A DNA stretch of 64,000 nucleotides from Phycisphaerae bacterium. Lineage in GTDB: Bacteria; Planctomycetota; Phycisphaerae; UBA1845. The translations under genes were made by a program, and so were the position numbers. Below are positions 29,948 to 39,288 of the stretch, piece after piece. How positions within the stretch are numbered: the stretch's first letter is position 1; the number at the start of each line of letters is the position of its first letter. The notes beneath the pieces are model-generated. The model was not told the origin of the DNA, ran no database searches, and saw only the letters and a program-made list of their open reading frames with translations. The DNA lies in the NCBI GenBank assembly GCA_013360585.1, contig JABWBH010000015.1, forward strand, positions 45,278 through 109,277, read 5' to 3'.

Positions 29948-31600
29948 CTACCCCAGTCGGATTGCGACCTGATACGTCCCGAGCGCTGCGAGGTAGGCGA
30001 GGGCGGTCATGTAGGTGAAGGTGAACGCGGGCCAGCGCCACGAGCCGGTTTCGCGGCGGATCACCGCCAGGGTCGAGACGCACTGACAGCAGAGGGCGAA
30101 AAACACCATCAAGGACAGGGCGCTGGCGCCGGTGAAGAGCGGTCGCCCGTCGGGCCAGGAGGCCTGGGCCAGGGCGGCGCGCAGCTCCGGGGATTCCTCT
30201 GTTTCGTCGGCGGAGAGGTTGAAGATGGTGGCGAGCGTCGCGACGACGACTTCGCGGGCGGGGAACGAGGCGACGGCGGCGGTTCCGATGCGCCAGTCCC
30301 AGCCCAGCGGGCGCACCGCCGGTTCGATCCAGCTTCCAAAACGCCCGAGGTAACTTTGCCGCAGATAGGCGCCGGCTTCTGCCGCGTCGAGACGGGCCAG
30401 CCTCGCTTCAAGGTCCGCATCCAGCGTGTCGCCTGAGGCGGATTCAACATCGGCCTCTGCGGACTCGCCGGACGCGGACGAAGTCGCCAGCGCCTGCCGT
30501 CGGGCCTCGAACTCGGCGTGGACCGAAGCCGGCCTCGGGTAGTAGGCGAGCGCCCAAATGATGACGGAACACGCCAGAATGACCGTGCCGGCGTTGACGA
30601 CGAACTCCCGTCCGGCGCGGAAGGCCCGGTGAACGACGGACTTCCACGCCGGCCAGGTATAATTCGGAAGCTCGATCACCAGCCCGGGAACCACGCGGCT
30701 GCCCAGCAGGGCGTGCAGCCCGAGCGCGACGACCACCGCCACCGCCGCGCCGATCAGATACATCGCCAGCCAAGTCACGGCGCGGGTGCTGAGGTATCCG
30801 CCGAACCATCGCGTGTCCGGAATGAACGCGCTGATGAGGAGGGCGTAGACGGGCAGCCGGGCGCTGCAGCTCATCAGAGGCGCGACGAGTATCGTGATCA
30901 ACCGGCTTCGGCGGTCCTCGATCACGCGCGTCGCAAGGATGCCGGGGACGGCGCAGGCGAAGGAGGACAGCAGCGGGATAAAGGATCGCCCGCTCAGACC
31001 GACGCGGCGCAGGTGCCTGTCCAGCACAAACGCCGCCCGTGACATGTAACCGCAGTCCTCGAGCAGCGCGATGAAAAGAAAGAGGATGACGATCTGCGGC
31101 AGGAAAATGAGAACCCCGCCGACGCCGCCGATCACGCCGTCCACGATCAGGCTGCGCAGCGCGCCCTCGGTCATCGCGCCCTCGACCCACCCTCCGGCGG
31201 CGGCAAACCCGCTTTCAACCAGATCCATCAAGGGCGACGCCCAACTGTAGATCGCCTGAAAGACGACGAGCATTAACAGAAGGAACACCGCCAGCCCGAA
31301 CACCGGATGCGCAAGCACGTCGTCCACGCGGTCCGAGCGGGAGGCCGCGGCGGCGTCGGCGTCGCGTCGCGTCACGCGGGACACGACCTCTTCGATCCAG
31401 TGGTAGCGGACCTCCGCCTCGATCGTGGGCAGGGCGATTCCTTCCGACAGAAGGCGTCCCCGGTGTTCCTGAAGGGCGGAAAGCAGGCGTGGATCGCAGC
31501 GACGGCTGAGGTGGCCCTCGACGATGCCCGCCGGGTTGAGCAGGGTCTGGAGGAGTTCGGCGCGGCAAGGATGATGACAGGCGTCGCCGCAGGCGTGCCC
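29948..31600 (-). CDS. feoB: FeoB membrane domain (part of a frameshifted feoB)
   Basis: The C-terminal ferrous-iron permease part. Gate motifs and membrane helices are visible (VLIFLPQIVILFLFIALLEDCGYMSRAAF, in pieces), with CAVPGILATR, APLMSCSARLPVYALL and the late ALCCQCVSTLAVI segment. The real protein sequence in this frame begins near 31561-31600; upstream the frame reads as basic nonsense. It continues the GTPase part encoded in another frame upstream, so the two are one broken gene. The start coordinate given is approximate. Confidence 0.8.
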   Translation of the reverse strand, partial: GHACGDACHHPCRAELLQTLLNPAGIVEGHLSRRCDPRLLSALQEHRGRLLSEGIALPTIEAEVRYHWIEEVVSRVTRRDADAAAASRSDRVDDVLAHPVFGLAVFLLLMLVVFQAIYSWASPLMDLVESGFAAAGGWVEGAMTEGALRSLIVDGVIGGVGGVLIFLPQIVILFLFIALLEDCGYMSRAAFVLDRHLRRVGLSGRSFIPLLSSFACAVPGILATRVIEDRRSRLITILVAPLMSCSARLPVYALLISAFIPDTRWFGGYLSTRAVTWLAMYLIGAAVAVVVALGLHALLGSRVVPGLVIELPNYTWPAWKSVVHRAFRAGREFVVNAGTVILACSVIIWALAYYPRPASVHAEFEARRQALATSSASGESAEADVESASGDTLDADLEARLARLDAAEAGAYLRQSYLGRFGSWIEPAVRPLGWDWRIGTAAVASFPAREVVVATLATIFNLSADETEESPELRAALAQASWPDGRPLFTGASALSLMVFFALCCQCVSTLAVIRRETGSWRWPAFTFTYMTALAYLAALGTYQVAIRLG

Positions 31601-32208
31601 GCCACCATGCAGTCCGGGAATTTGAGGCAATGTGCGCCGGACTGTCCGGCGAGCGCCTTGCGGACCGCGTCGCCGAGTTGGGCGACGCCGACGCCTTTGA
31701 GCGCAAGCACCGGAACGACCGGGACGCCGAGCGCCTTGGCCAATTCCGGGGCATCGATCGTCTCCCCCCGGCGCCGGGCGACGTCGGTCATCGTCAGCGC
31801 GACCACCGTGGGGCATCCGAGTTCGAGAATCTGGCTGACCAGGAAGAGGTTTCGCCGCAGGTTCGACGCGTCCACGACACAGATCACGCCGTCCGGGCGC
31901 GGCGTGCTCGGCTCATATCCGAGAAGCACGCGAAGCGTGATGTCCTCGTCCGCCGCCGCGGCGTCGAGGCTGTAAGCGCCCGGCAGGTCGAGGATATCCA
32001 CCTCGGCGGGATCGCCGACGGCGCGAAGCCGGCCCAGTTTTTTCTCGACCGTGACGCCGGCGTAGTTCGCGACGTGCTGCCGGAAACCGGTCAGGGCGTT
32101 GAACAACGTGGATTTCCCGGTGTTCGGATTGCCGACGAGGGCCACCGTCCAGCGCCGCACGGGAACGGACGGGAGCGTAGTCAGGGAAAGGTTCGCACCG
32201 GCGCTCAT
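31372..32208 (-). CDS. feoB: FeoB GTPase domain (part of a frameshifted feoB)
   Basis: The N-terminal G domain of the ferrous-iron transporter, from ATG 32208 with GGAGCG upstream. Motifs are G1 GNPNTGKS, G3 DLPGAYS and G4 TMTD (instead of the usual NMxD). Sequence that makes sense as FeoB ends near 31600. After that this frame becomes basic nonsense while the frame one base off continues with AELLQTLLNPAG and the permease. The overlap of about 440 bases with junk on both sides points to a frameshift or a base-calling error rather than two genes. Confidence 0.8.
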   Translation of the reverse strand: MSAGANLSLTTLPSVPVRRWTVALVGNPNTGKSTLFNALTGFRQHVANYAGVTVEKKLGRLRAVGDPAEVDILDLPGAYSLDAAAADEDITLRVLLGYEPSTPRPDGVICVVDASNLRRNLFLVSQILELGCPTVVALTMTDVARRRGETIDAPELAKALGVPVVPVLALKGVGVAQLGDAVRKALAGQSGAHCLKFPDCMVAGTPAATPVIILAAPNSSRPCSTRRASSRATSAVAAIHACFPPFRNTGDAFCRKESPCPRSRRRSATTGSKRSCPA

Positions 32209-32365
32209 GAACCACGCTCCGGAAGACGAGGCGCACCCACGAACGCGATCCCGCGGCACACGACCCGGGTGGCGGCGTCAAACGGCGAAGAAGCGCCGGC
32301 TGGCGGAAGGCGGGCGCTGTCGGCGGAAACCAGTTGAGTCACGGGCGGGAACATATTCGGTCGCG

Positions 32366-32596
32366 TCAGTCTCCCGCTCGGCGCAGCATCACGGATTTCT
32401 GAAGGCAGTCGCTCAGCCCCAGCCGGGAGTTCGACAGACGCACGATGCAGGGGCGCCCGGGGCGCAGCATCTGAACGATCGCGCCGGGCACGAAACCCAG
32501 GTCCGCCAGCCGTTTCGCGGACGGGTTGGCGAGATCCACCCGGACGACGCTCGCCTGCTCGCCGCGGCGAAGCAAATCCATCGTTACCGTGTTCAT
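32366..32596 (-). CDS. feoA: FeoA-domain protein
   Basis: A 76-aa SH3-like FeoA protein (AKRLADLGFVPGAIVQMLRPG, CIVRLSNSRLGLS). It is a small cytoplasmic partner of FeoB in ferrous iron uptake. ATG 32596 is preferred over 32689 because the family begins near the Leu/Arg-rich MDLLRRGEQA. It lies 157 bases before feoB on the same strand. Confidence 0.85.
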   Translation of the reverse strand: MNTVTMDLLRRGEQASVVRVDLANPSAKRLADLGFVPGAIVQMLRPGRPCIVRLSNSRLGLSDCLQKSVMLRRAGD

Positions 32597-32758
32597 GCTG
32601 AAATGACCTGCGGGCGCAAGGACGATCCTGTTCCGGGAGTCCGGCGCCCGTTCAGACGAAATGTTAGCGGGGCACGCGCGCGGCGGCAACGCGGGGCGCG
32701 CGTTCGGCGGCAGGGCGTCGAGTCGCCGCGGTGTCGAGGTCCGTCGTCGTCAGACCGG

Positions 32759-33733
32759 TCACAACCAGCGCTTCCAGCGGAAGTAGAGGAACATCGTCGC
32801 GCCGACCGCCGCCATGAAGGCGAGGACGATCCAGAACCCCAGCGGATGCTCCGTGCCCGGCCAGGACCGCAGGTTCATCCCGTAAACGCCGGCGATGGCG
32901 GAGATCGGCAGCAGGATCGCCGCGTACCCGGTGAGGACGCGCATGACCTCGCTGGTGCGTGTCGCCAGCGCCGAGTGATAATTGTCGCGCACGCCGTCGA
33001 GGCGGTCGCGCAGGGTTCCGATGGTGTCGATGACGTTGACGAGGTGATCGCGCAGCCGGGTGAAGCGCTGCCCGAGATTTTCGGAGATGTGGTCGAACTC
33101 CCCCTTGGCGACGGGGGCGATCAGGTCGCGCTTCGAGGTCGCGGCGCGCCGCAGCTCGAGCAGCTCCCGGTGGAGGCGCGAGACCATCTGGACGATGCCC
33201 GCGTCGACGTCGTCGTCGAGGGACTCCTCCTCGAGGTGTTCGACGAGGCGTTCGTAATGCTCGGTGACTTCGACGTAGCGGTCCACCATCATGTCGATGA
33301 TGTCGTAAAGGACGAAGTCAGGCCCGCGGGCGAGAATCTGGTGCCCGATCTTCGAGCAGCGTTCGCGCATCGCGGCGATCGTGCGGAGGGGTTCGTGATG
33401 GATCGTGACCAGGAAGCGCGATCCGCAGAACGCCGCCACCCGCCGCGGCTGAAACTCCGTCCCCTCGCGCGGAGCGAACGCGCCGTACATGACGAGAAAG
33501 AGATAGTGCTCGAACTCCTCGATCCGCGGGCGCGGGTCGCCGCGCCCGCAGGCATCCAGCGCCGCGCCGTCCAGAGCGCTGATGCGGCGGAGCTGCTCGA
33601 TCTCCTCGGGCGTGGGGGCCTCAAGATCCACCCAGACCGTCACGCCGTCCTGCGCCCACGCCGGACCCAGCACGTCCAGCGACGCAATCTGCTCGGCGGT
33701 TCCGTCAGCGAATCTCGCGAAGGCGGTGAACAT
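32759..33733 (-). CDS. corA: CorA-family divalent cation transporter
   Basis: A 324-aa inner-membrane Mg2+/Co2+ channel. A large cytoplasmic domain with a long helix occupies residues 1-255. Two C-terminal transmembrane helices bracket the signature YGMNLRSWPG. ATG 33733 has GAGGA 9 bases upstream. It is divergent from leuS across 140 bases. Confidence 0.92.
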   Translation of the reverse strand: MFTAFARFADGTAEQIASLDVLGPAWAQDGVTVWVDLEAPTPEEIEQLRRISALDGAALDACGRGDPRPRIEEFEHYLFLVMYGAFAPREGTEFQPRRVAAFCGSRFLVTIHHEPLRTIAAMRERCSKIGHQILARGPDFVLYDIIDMMVDRYVEVTEHYERLVEHLEEESLDDDVDAGIVQMVSRLHRELLELRRAATSKRDLIAPVAKGEFDHISENLGQRFTRLRDHLVNVIDTIGTLRDRLDGVRDNYHSALATRTSEVMRVLTGYAAILLPISAIAGVYGMNLRSWPGTEHPLGFWIVLAFMAAVGATMFLYFRWKRWL

Positions 33734-33873
33734 GTCGGGTTGTCCTCTGCGGGCCTGGCATGATGATGCGTCAAAATCACAAGAACGTCCAACGGGGTGT
33801 GATTTGATCGGCTTTGCACACGTCTTTAAGCTCATGTGCTTGCCAGACTCAGAAAGGGCTGACGCAGAACGTG

Positions 33874-36800
33874 ATGACGGAAGCAGCGGCACATACTCAG
33901 AAGCGGGAGCGGACCGGGGGGTATGACCCGGGGGAGATCGAGCCGCGGTGGCAGGCGTGGTGGGCCGCGCGCGGGGTGTACCGCGCACCGAACCCGGGGG
34001 AGCCGGAATTCGACCCCACGCGCCCCAAGTTCTACGTGCTGGACATGTTCCCGTATCCCAGCGGAGCGGGGCTGCACGTCGGGCATCCGGAGGGATACAC
34101 CGCGACGGACATCGTCGCCCGGTACAAGCGGGCGCGGGGGTTCAACGTCTTGCATCCGATGGGGTGGGACGCCTTCGGACTGCCGGCGGAGCAGTACGCG
34201 ATCCAGACCGGCGTCCACCCGGCGATCACGACGCGCAAGGCGATCGACACCTTCCGGCGGCAGCTTCAGCGCTTCGGGTTCTGTTACGACTGGTCGCGCG
34301 AGTTCGCCACGATCGACCCGGATTACTATCGCTGGACGCAGTGGATCTTCCTGAAGCTGTACAACTCGTGGTTTGATGCGGGGGATCGGCAACAGGCAGC
34401 AGGCAACAGGCAGCAGGAGGAGGTACGAAGGCGCGAAGAGACAAAGGCACAGAGAAACGAAGGCCAAGGGGCGCAAACGTTCGGCGGGGCGGAGGGAAAG
34501 GGTCGTGCCCGGTCGATCGAAGAACTCGTGGCGGAGTTCGTGTCCAGGCAGCGCGAGCCGCGGATCAACCCTGACGCGGCGGAGCACTCAGCGACGGACA
34601 AGGGGCAGGTCTTCGGCCCGTGGTCCACGTTGGACCGGGCCACGAAGCGGCGGATCATCGACAGCTACCGGCTGGCGTACCTGGCGGAGCAGACCGTCAA
34701 CTGGTGCCCGAAACTCGGCACGGCGCTGGCGAACGAGGAGGTGACGGCGGACGGACTGTCGGAGCGCGGACACTTCCCGGTGTTCCGCAAACCGCTGAAG
34801 CAGTGGATGCTGCGGATCACGGCGTACGCGGACCGGCTGCTGGACGGATTGAACGTCGTGGACTGGCCGGAGAGCACGCGGATTCAGCAGACGGAGTGGA
34901 TCGGCCGAAGCGAAGGGGCGGAGATCGAGTTTCCGCTTTGCATGAGCGTCCTGGGCGGCGCTTCGGGCGGTGCATCGGACAGCGCCTCGGGTACGGCCTG
35001 TCTCCGAGAGGCCGTTACAGTACCTGTCCGCGACACTGAATCGGCCTCTCGGAGACAGGTCGTACCCGGCAGGGCTGCACCCGAGGCCGGATCCGGGGTT
35101 GCGGCTGAGGTATTGCGCGTGTTCACCACCCGGCCGGACACGATCTTCGGGGCGACGTACATGGTGGTGGCGCCGGAGCATCCGCTGGTGGCGCGCGTAC
35201 TGGAGCATCCGGAACCGGAGACGGACATCGAGAAGCTGCGGGCATACGTCGAGGCGGCGCGGAACCGCGGCGACGTGGAGCGGATGGCCGGGGCGGAGAA
35301 GACCAAGACCGGCGTGTTCACGGGAGTGTATTGCCTCAATCCGGCGGTGGCGGCGGATTCCGGGGTTGCGGAGGGATCGACGGAACCGGTTTTCGCTGCG
35401 CATCGGGCGCGCATTCCGGTCTGGACGGCGGATTATGTGCTGATGGGCTACGGGACGGGCGCCATCATGGCCGTCCCGGGGCAGGACCAGCGTGACTGGG
35501 ACTTCGCCAGGACGTTCGGCCTTCCGATCATTCGCACGGTTCAGCCGCCGGAGGGGTTTGACGGGGAGGCCTACGTTGGCGACGGATCGGCGATCAACAG
35601 CGGATTCCTGAACGGGCTGGAGATCGACGACGCGAAGCAACGGATCATCGACTGGCTGGAGGAGAAGGGTATCGGCCGGCGGCGCGTGCAGTACAAGCTG
35701 CGCGACTGGCTGTTTTCGCGGCAGCGGTACTGGGGCGAGCCGTTTCCGATCGTCTTCGACGAAGCGGGGAATCATTACCCGGTCGAGGAAGGTCACCTTC
35801 CTGTCACTCTCCCGGAGATGGCCGACTATCACCCGGAGGAAAGCGACGATCCGCGTCCGCTGCTGGCGAAGGCGAGCGGGTGGGCGCGGATGACCGCGGG
35901 CGCGGCGGGCGTCCGGGCGGCGACGGACGAAGGCGACGTGCTGGGCCTGCCGCCGGATGCGCCGGTGTCGCGTGAGACGAACACGATGCCCGGGTGGGCG
36001 GGGTCGTGCTGGTACTACCTGCGTTACTGCGATCCGAAGAACCCGGCGTGCTTTTCGGGTCCGGAGGCGCATCAGTACTGGATGGGCAAGGGCGGCGTGG
36101 ATCTTTACATCGGGGGGGCCGAGCATGCCGTGCTGCACCTGCTGTATGCGCGGTTCTGGCACAAGGTCTTGTTCGATCTCGGCTATGTGGGCACGATCGA
36201 GCCGTTCCGCAAGCTGTTTCATCAAGGGCTGATCACGTCGTACGCGTATCAGCGGCCGGACAAGTCGCTGGTCGCGGTGGACGCCGTCGATGAAGTCGAG
36301 GAAGGGAAGTTCATCGAGCGCGAAACGGGGCGACCGGTGGCGCAGGTCGTCGCCAAGATGAGCAAGTCGCTCAAGAACGTGGTGAACCCGGACGACGTGA
36401 TTGCGGAGTACGGCGCGGACACCTTCCGGATGTACGAGATGTTCATGGGTCCGCTGGAGGCGTCGAAGCCGTGGAACACGCGCGACGTCGGCGGACTTTT
36501 CAAGCTGTGCAACCGGATCTGGCGTTTGTTCATCGACCCGGACAGCGGAGCGATCGCCGCCGCGGTGACCGCCGACGCGCCGACGCGCGGGGCGCTGCGC
36601 ATCCTGCACAAGACGATCAAGCTCGTTGGCGAGGACATCGAGCATCTGAAGTTCAACACAGCGATCGCGCGGTTGTTCGACTTTGTCAACGCGCTGACGC
36701 CGATGGATCGCCGGCCGATCGCCGTGCTGGAGCCGTTCCTCCGGGTGCTCGCGCCGTTCGCGCCGCATCTGGCGGAGGAGTTGCGCCATCGGCTGTGCGC

Positions 36801-37080
36801 AGCCGGGTTGATTCCGGGGGCTCCGGCGGAGTCGGTCAGCATCACGCAGCTTCCCTGGCCGGAGCATGACGAGGCGCTGACGAAGGACGACGAGGTGGAG
36901 ATCGCGGTGCAGATTCTCGGGAAGGTGAAGGCGAAGATCGTCGTGCCGGCGGACGCAGACGAGGCGACGCTGGAGCGCGTCGCGCTGGCGGACGCGAAGG
37001 TGCGGGAGCAACTCGCGGGCAGGACGGTGCGCAAGGTCATCGCGGTGAAGGGTCGGCTGGTCAACATCGTGGCGGGGTGA
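33874..37080 (+). CDS. leuS: Leucyl-tRNA synthetase with repeat-derived insertions
   Basis: A 1068-aa class I synthetase charging tRNA-Leu. HIGH-type motif HVGHPEGY, KMSKS motif KMSKSLKN and editing-site motifs TTRPDT and GYGTGAIMAVPGQDQRD are present. Two insertions stand out. Residues about 167-209 are low-complexity and Gln/Arg/Glu-rich, from GGCAACAGGCAGCA repeats. Residues about 350-408 include 27 codons from an 81-bp palindrome, placed between EIEFPL and LRVFTTRPDT. Both keep the frame, and all catalytic motifs remain. ATG 33874 is the best start, though its ribosome binding site is weak. Confidence 0.94.
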   Translation: MTEAAAHTQKRERTGGYDPGEIEPRWQAWWAARGVYRAPNPGEPEFDPTRPKFYVLDMFPYPSGAGLHVGHPEGYTATDIVARYKRARGFNVLHPMGWDAFGLPAEQYAIQTGVHPAITTRKAIDTFRRQLQRFGFCYDWSREFATIDPDYYRWTQWIFLKLYNSWFDAGDRQQAAGNRQQEEVRRREETKAQRNEGQGAQTFGGAEGKGRARSIEELVAEFVSRQREPRINPDAAEHSATDKGQVFGPWSTLDRATKRRIIDSYRLAYLAEQTVNWCPKLGTALANEEVTADGLSERGHFPVFRKPLKQWMLRITAYADRLLDGLNVVDWPESTRIQQTEWIGRSEGAEIEFPLCMSVLGGASGGASDSASGTACLREAVTVPVRDTESASRRQVVPGRAAPEAGSGVAAEVLRVFTTRPDTIFGATYMVVAPEHPLVARVLEHPEPETDIEKLRAYVEAARNRGDVERMAGAEKTKTGVFTGVYCLNPAVAADSGVAEGSTEPVFAAHRARIPVWTADYVLMGYGTGAIMAVPGQDQRDWDFARTFGLPIIRTVQPPEGFDGEAYVGDGSAINSGFLNGLEIDDAKQRIIDWLEEKGIGRRRVQYKLRDWLFSRQRYWGEPFPIVFDEAGNHYPVEEGHLPVTLPEMADYHPEESDDPRPLLAKASGWARMTAGAAGVRAATDEGDVLGLPPDAPVSRETNTMPGWAGSCWYYLRYCDPKNPACFSGPEAHQYWMGKGGVDLYIGGAEHAVLHLLYARFWHKVLFDLGYVGTIEPFRKLFHQGLITSYAYQRPDKSLVAVDAVDEVEEGKFIERETGRPVAQVVAKMSKSLKNVVNPDDVIAEYGADTFRMYEMFMGPLEASKPWNTRDVGGLFKLCNRIWRLFIDPDSGAIAAAVTADAPTRGALRILHKTIKLVGEDIEHLKFNTAIARLFDFVNALTPMDRRPIAVLEPFLRVLAPFAPHLAEELRHRLCAAGLIPGAPAESVSITQLPWPEHDEALTKDDEVEIAVQILGKVKAKIVVPADADEATLERVALADAKVREQLAGRTVRKVIAVKGRLVNIVAG
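34388..34415 (+). repeat. Tandem 14-mer inside leuS
   Basis: GGCAACAGGCAGCA occurs twice in tandem, followed by purine-rich GAAGGCGCGAAGAG and similar DNA to about 34470. It reads in frame through leuS as a charged low-complexity loop. Confidence 0.85.
34988..35068. repeat. 81-bp palindromic element inserted in frame in leuS
   Basis: Left arm 34988-35014 and right arm 35042-35068 are inverted repeats matching at 26 of 27 positions, around a 27-base loop. The total length of 81 is divisible by three, and the element is read through as part of the CP1 editing domain. Confidence 0.9.
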
Positions 37081-37132
37081 GTTGAGTCGCGTTGCGCAAC
37101 ATCACGGGATCCCGCACCTCCCCCCGGAGCGC

Positions 37133-39121
37133 ATGCGGTGCAACAGGAATCTGTCGCTCACGGTCAACGCACGACGACGTCGCGCTGCCGGTCTTTTTCT
37201 GATGTTGTCGGCGTTGACGTGCGGTTGTCGCAAGTCTTCGGAATCCGCCGAAACATCCGGCGCCGAACGCAGACTGACGAACGTCGTGCTCATCTCGCTG
37301 GACACGACCCGGGCGGATCATCTGGGCTGCTACGGCCACCCGAAGGTGAAGACGCCGAACCTCGACCGGCTGGCGGCGGAGGGGGTGCGGTTTGTTGAGT
37401 GTGTGTCCCCCGCGCCGATCACGCTTCCTTCACACGCGAGTCTTCTGACGGGCGTGTATCCCTTTGTTCACGGCGCCCGCGACAACAGCGTGTTCCGCCT
37501 GCCGGATGCGCAGGAGACGCTGGCCGAAGCGATGAAGCAGGCCGGGTACACCACGGTCGCGGAGGTGGCGGCGGAAGTGCTGGACCGCCAGTTCGGTCTC
37601 GCGCAGGGTTTCGACGCATACACGGACACGCGGGGTCCGACGGCGGGGGGACACGAGCGGCCGGGTTCGGTGATCGCGGAGCGTGCGGTGGCGCGTCTGT
37701 CGGGCCTGAAGGACCGGGCGTTTTTCCTCTTTCTGCACTTCTACGATCCGCACCTGCCGTATTCGCCGCCTGAGCCTTATGCCTCGGCGTATCCGGGTGA
37801 TCCTTACCTCGGCGAAATTGCGGCGGTGGATGCTTATGTCGGGCGGGTGCTCGACGCGCTGGATGAACTCGGCCTGACGGAGCGGACGCTGGTTGTGCTG
37901 ACCGCCGATCACGGCGAAGGTCTCGGGCAGCATGACGAGCCGTCGCACACGACGTTCGTGTACGACACGACGCAGTTGGTTCCGCTGCTGATGCGGCATC
38001 CGTCGCGGCTGCCGAAGGGCAAGGTCGTCAGCTCGCAGACGCGGTTGATCGACGTGGCGCCGACGGTCCTGGATCTGCTTGAGCTTCGGCCGATGCCGCA
38101 GGTTCAAGGGGTCAGCCTCGCGCCGCTGATCCGAGGCGAAGGAGCGTCGGCGGACGGTTTTCCGGCGTATGCCGAGTCGCTGCACACCCGGTTCAATTAC
38201 GGATATGCGGCGCTGCGGGCGCTGCGCGTGGACGGCTGGAAGTACATCCACGCGCCGACCCCGGAGCTTTATCATGTCGCCGAAGACCCGGGCGAGACGA
38301 AGAATCTCGCCGCTGCTCATGCGGAGCGGGTTCGGGAGATGCAGGCGCAGCTTCGAGAACTGCTCGGTGCGGCGGGGTTGGGCGGGCCTGCTGCGGACGC
38401 CCGGCACCAGGCCTCCGAATCCAGCGCCAAGGGGATTCAGGGGCTGGGGTACGTCGGCGGCGACGTGCCCGATGAAGACGTGGAAGCGCTCGCGGCGGGA
38501 GGAGAACTGGCGCTTTTCGAGCACGCGGGTCCGGATCCGAAGGAGCACATAGCGTTCATCAACCGCGCCGCCAATGCCGTCGGACTTCAGGCGTCCCGGC
38601 AGTTCCCGGCGGCGGAGGCGGAGTTGCGAGCGCTGCTGGCGGACGAGCGCCAGGACGTCCGGGCGCTTTACCGGATTCATAAGACGCTCGCGGCCGTGCT
38701 CGCCGAGCAGGGGAAGAACGAGGAAGCAGCGGTCGCCTACCAGCAGGCGCTCGCCGCTTATCCCGAGGACTCGGACACGTTGACCGAGCTGGGCATCGTG
38801 CTGGGGCGTCTGAAGCGCTACGAGGAGGCGATTACGGTGTACCGCCGGGCGCTTTCGATTCCGCCGGAACTGGCGCAAACGCACCTGAATCTGGCGGTGG
38901 CGCTGGCGGTGACGGGCCGGATCGACGAGGCCGTCGCCGCGAACCGTCGGGCGCTGGAGCTGGATCCGCAGAGCGTCGAGGCACACACGAATCTTGCGGT
39001 CATCTTCGCCCGGACCGGCCGGCGCGCGGACGCGGTCCGGGAGCTTCAGGCGGCGCTGAAGATATCGCCGAACGATCCGGCGCTGCGGCAGAGGCTCGCA
39101 CAGCTTCAGGGAGGGCGCTGA
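37133..39121 (+). CDS. Sulfatase-fold lipoprotein with C-terminal TPR repeats
   Basis: An approximately 662-aa envelope protein. A lipoprotein signal (FLMLSALTCGC) is followed by an alkaline-phosphatase-superfamily domain at about residues 45-420: LISLDTTRADHLGCYG, TLPSHASLLTG and TADHGEGLGQHDE. Four or five TPR units occupy about 490-660 (AVLAEQGKNEEAAVAYQQAL, TELGIVLGRLKRYEEAITVY). The sulfatase CxPxR/SxPxR motif is absent; TLPSH stands in its place, so formylglycine is not expected. It may be a phosphatase or phosphodiesterase rather than a sulfatase. ATG 37133 has GGAG very close; TTG 37082 is an alternative. Confidence 0.82.
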   Translation: MRCNRNLSLTVNARRRRAAGLFLMLSALTCGCRKSSESAETSGAERRLTNVVLISLDTTRADHLGCYGHPKVKTPNLDRLAAEGVRFVECVSPAPITLPSHASLLTGVYPFVHGARDNSVFRLPDAQETLAEAMKQAGYTTVAEVAAEVLDRQFGLAQGFDAYTDTRGPTAGGHERPGSVIAERAVARLSGLKDRAFFLFLHFYDPHLPYSPPEPYASAYPGDPYLGEIAAVDAYVGRVLDALDELGLTERTLVVLTADHGEGLGQHDEPSHTTFVYDTTQLVPLLMRHPSRLPKGKVVSSQTRLIDVAPTVLDLLELRPMPQVQGVSLAPLIRGEGASADGFPAYAESLHTRFNYGYAALRALRVDGWKYIHAPTPELYHVAEDPGETKNLAAAHAERVREMQAQLRELLGAAGLGGPAADARHQASESSAKGIQGLGYVGGDVPDEDVEALAAGGELALFEHAGPDPKEHIAFINRAANAVGLQASRQFPAAEAELRALLADERQDVRALYRIHKTLAAVLAEQGKNEEAAVAYQQALAAYPEDSDTLTELGIVLGRLKRYEEAITVYRRALSIPPELAQTHLNLAVALAVTGRIDEAVAANRRALELDPQSVEAHTNLAVIFARTGRRADAVRELQAALKISPNDPALRQRLAQLQGGR

Positions 39122-39173
39122 TCGGCGCGCTCGTGCGGGCGCCGGTTTCTTGAAATTGAATCAGGGGGGCGAA

Positions 39174-39192
39174 GCCCTGCTCTCCGCAGGGC
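39174..39192 (+). terminator. Hairpin after the sulfatase-TPR gene
   Basis: A perfect 7-bp stem, GCCCTGC / GCAGGGC, with a 5-base loop lies between the convergent sulfatase-TPR and rmlD genes. No T run follows. Confidence 0.45.
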
Positions 39193-39288
39193 GGACCGGA
39201 TGTCGCCGGTTCGAAGGAATGCGAAGAACCCGCCGCTGCGGAGGAAACTCACACGCGATTTCATAGACCCGCTTCGGGAACTGAAAAC

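Noticed and set aside
29948..32208. Two natural genes for a split FeoB
   Set aside because: The two frames overlap by about 440 bases and each reads as nonsense in the part that the other covers, which fits a frameshift better than two genes.
39200..39235. Possible tRNA around GGTTCGAAGGAATGCG
   Set aside because: The T-loop-like sequence has no matching acceptor or anticodon stems nearby.
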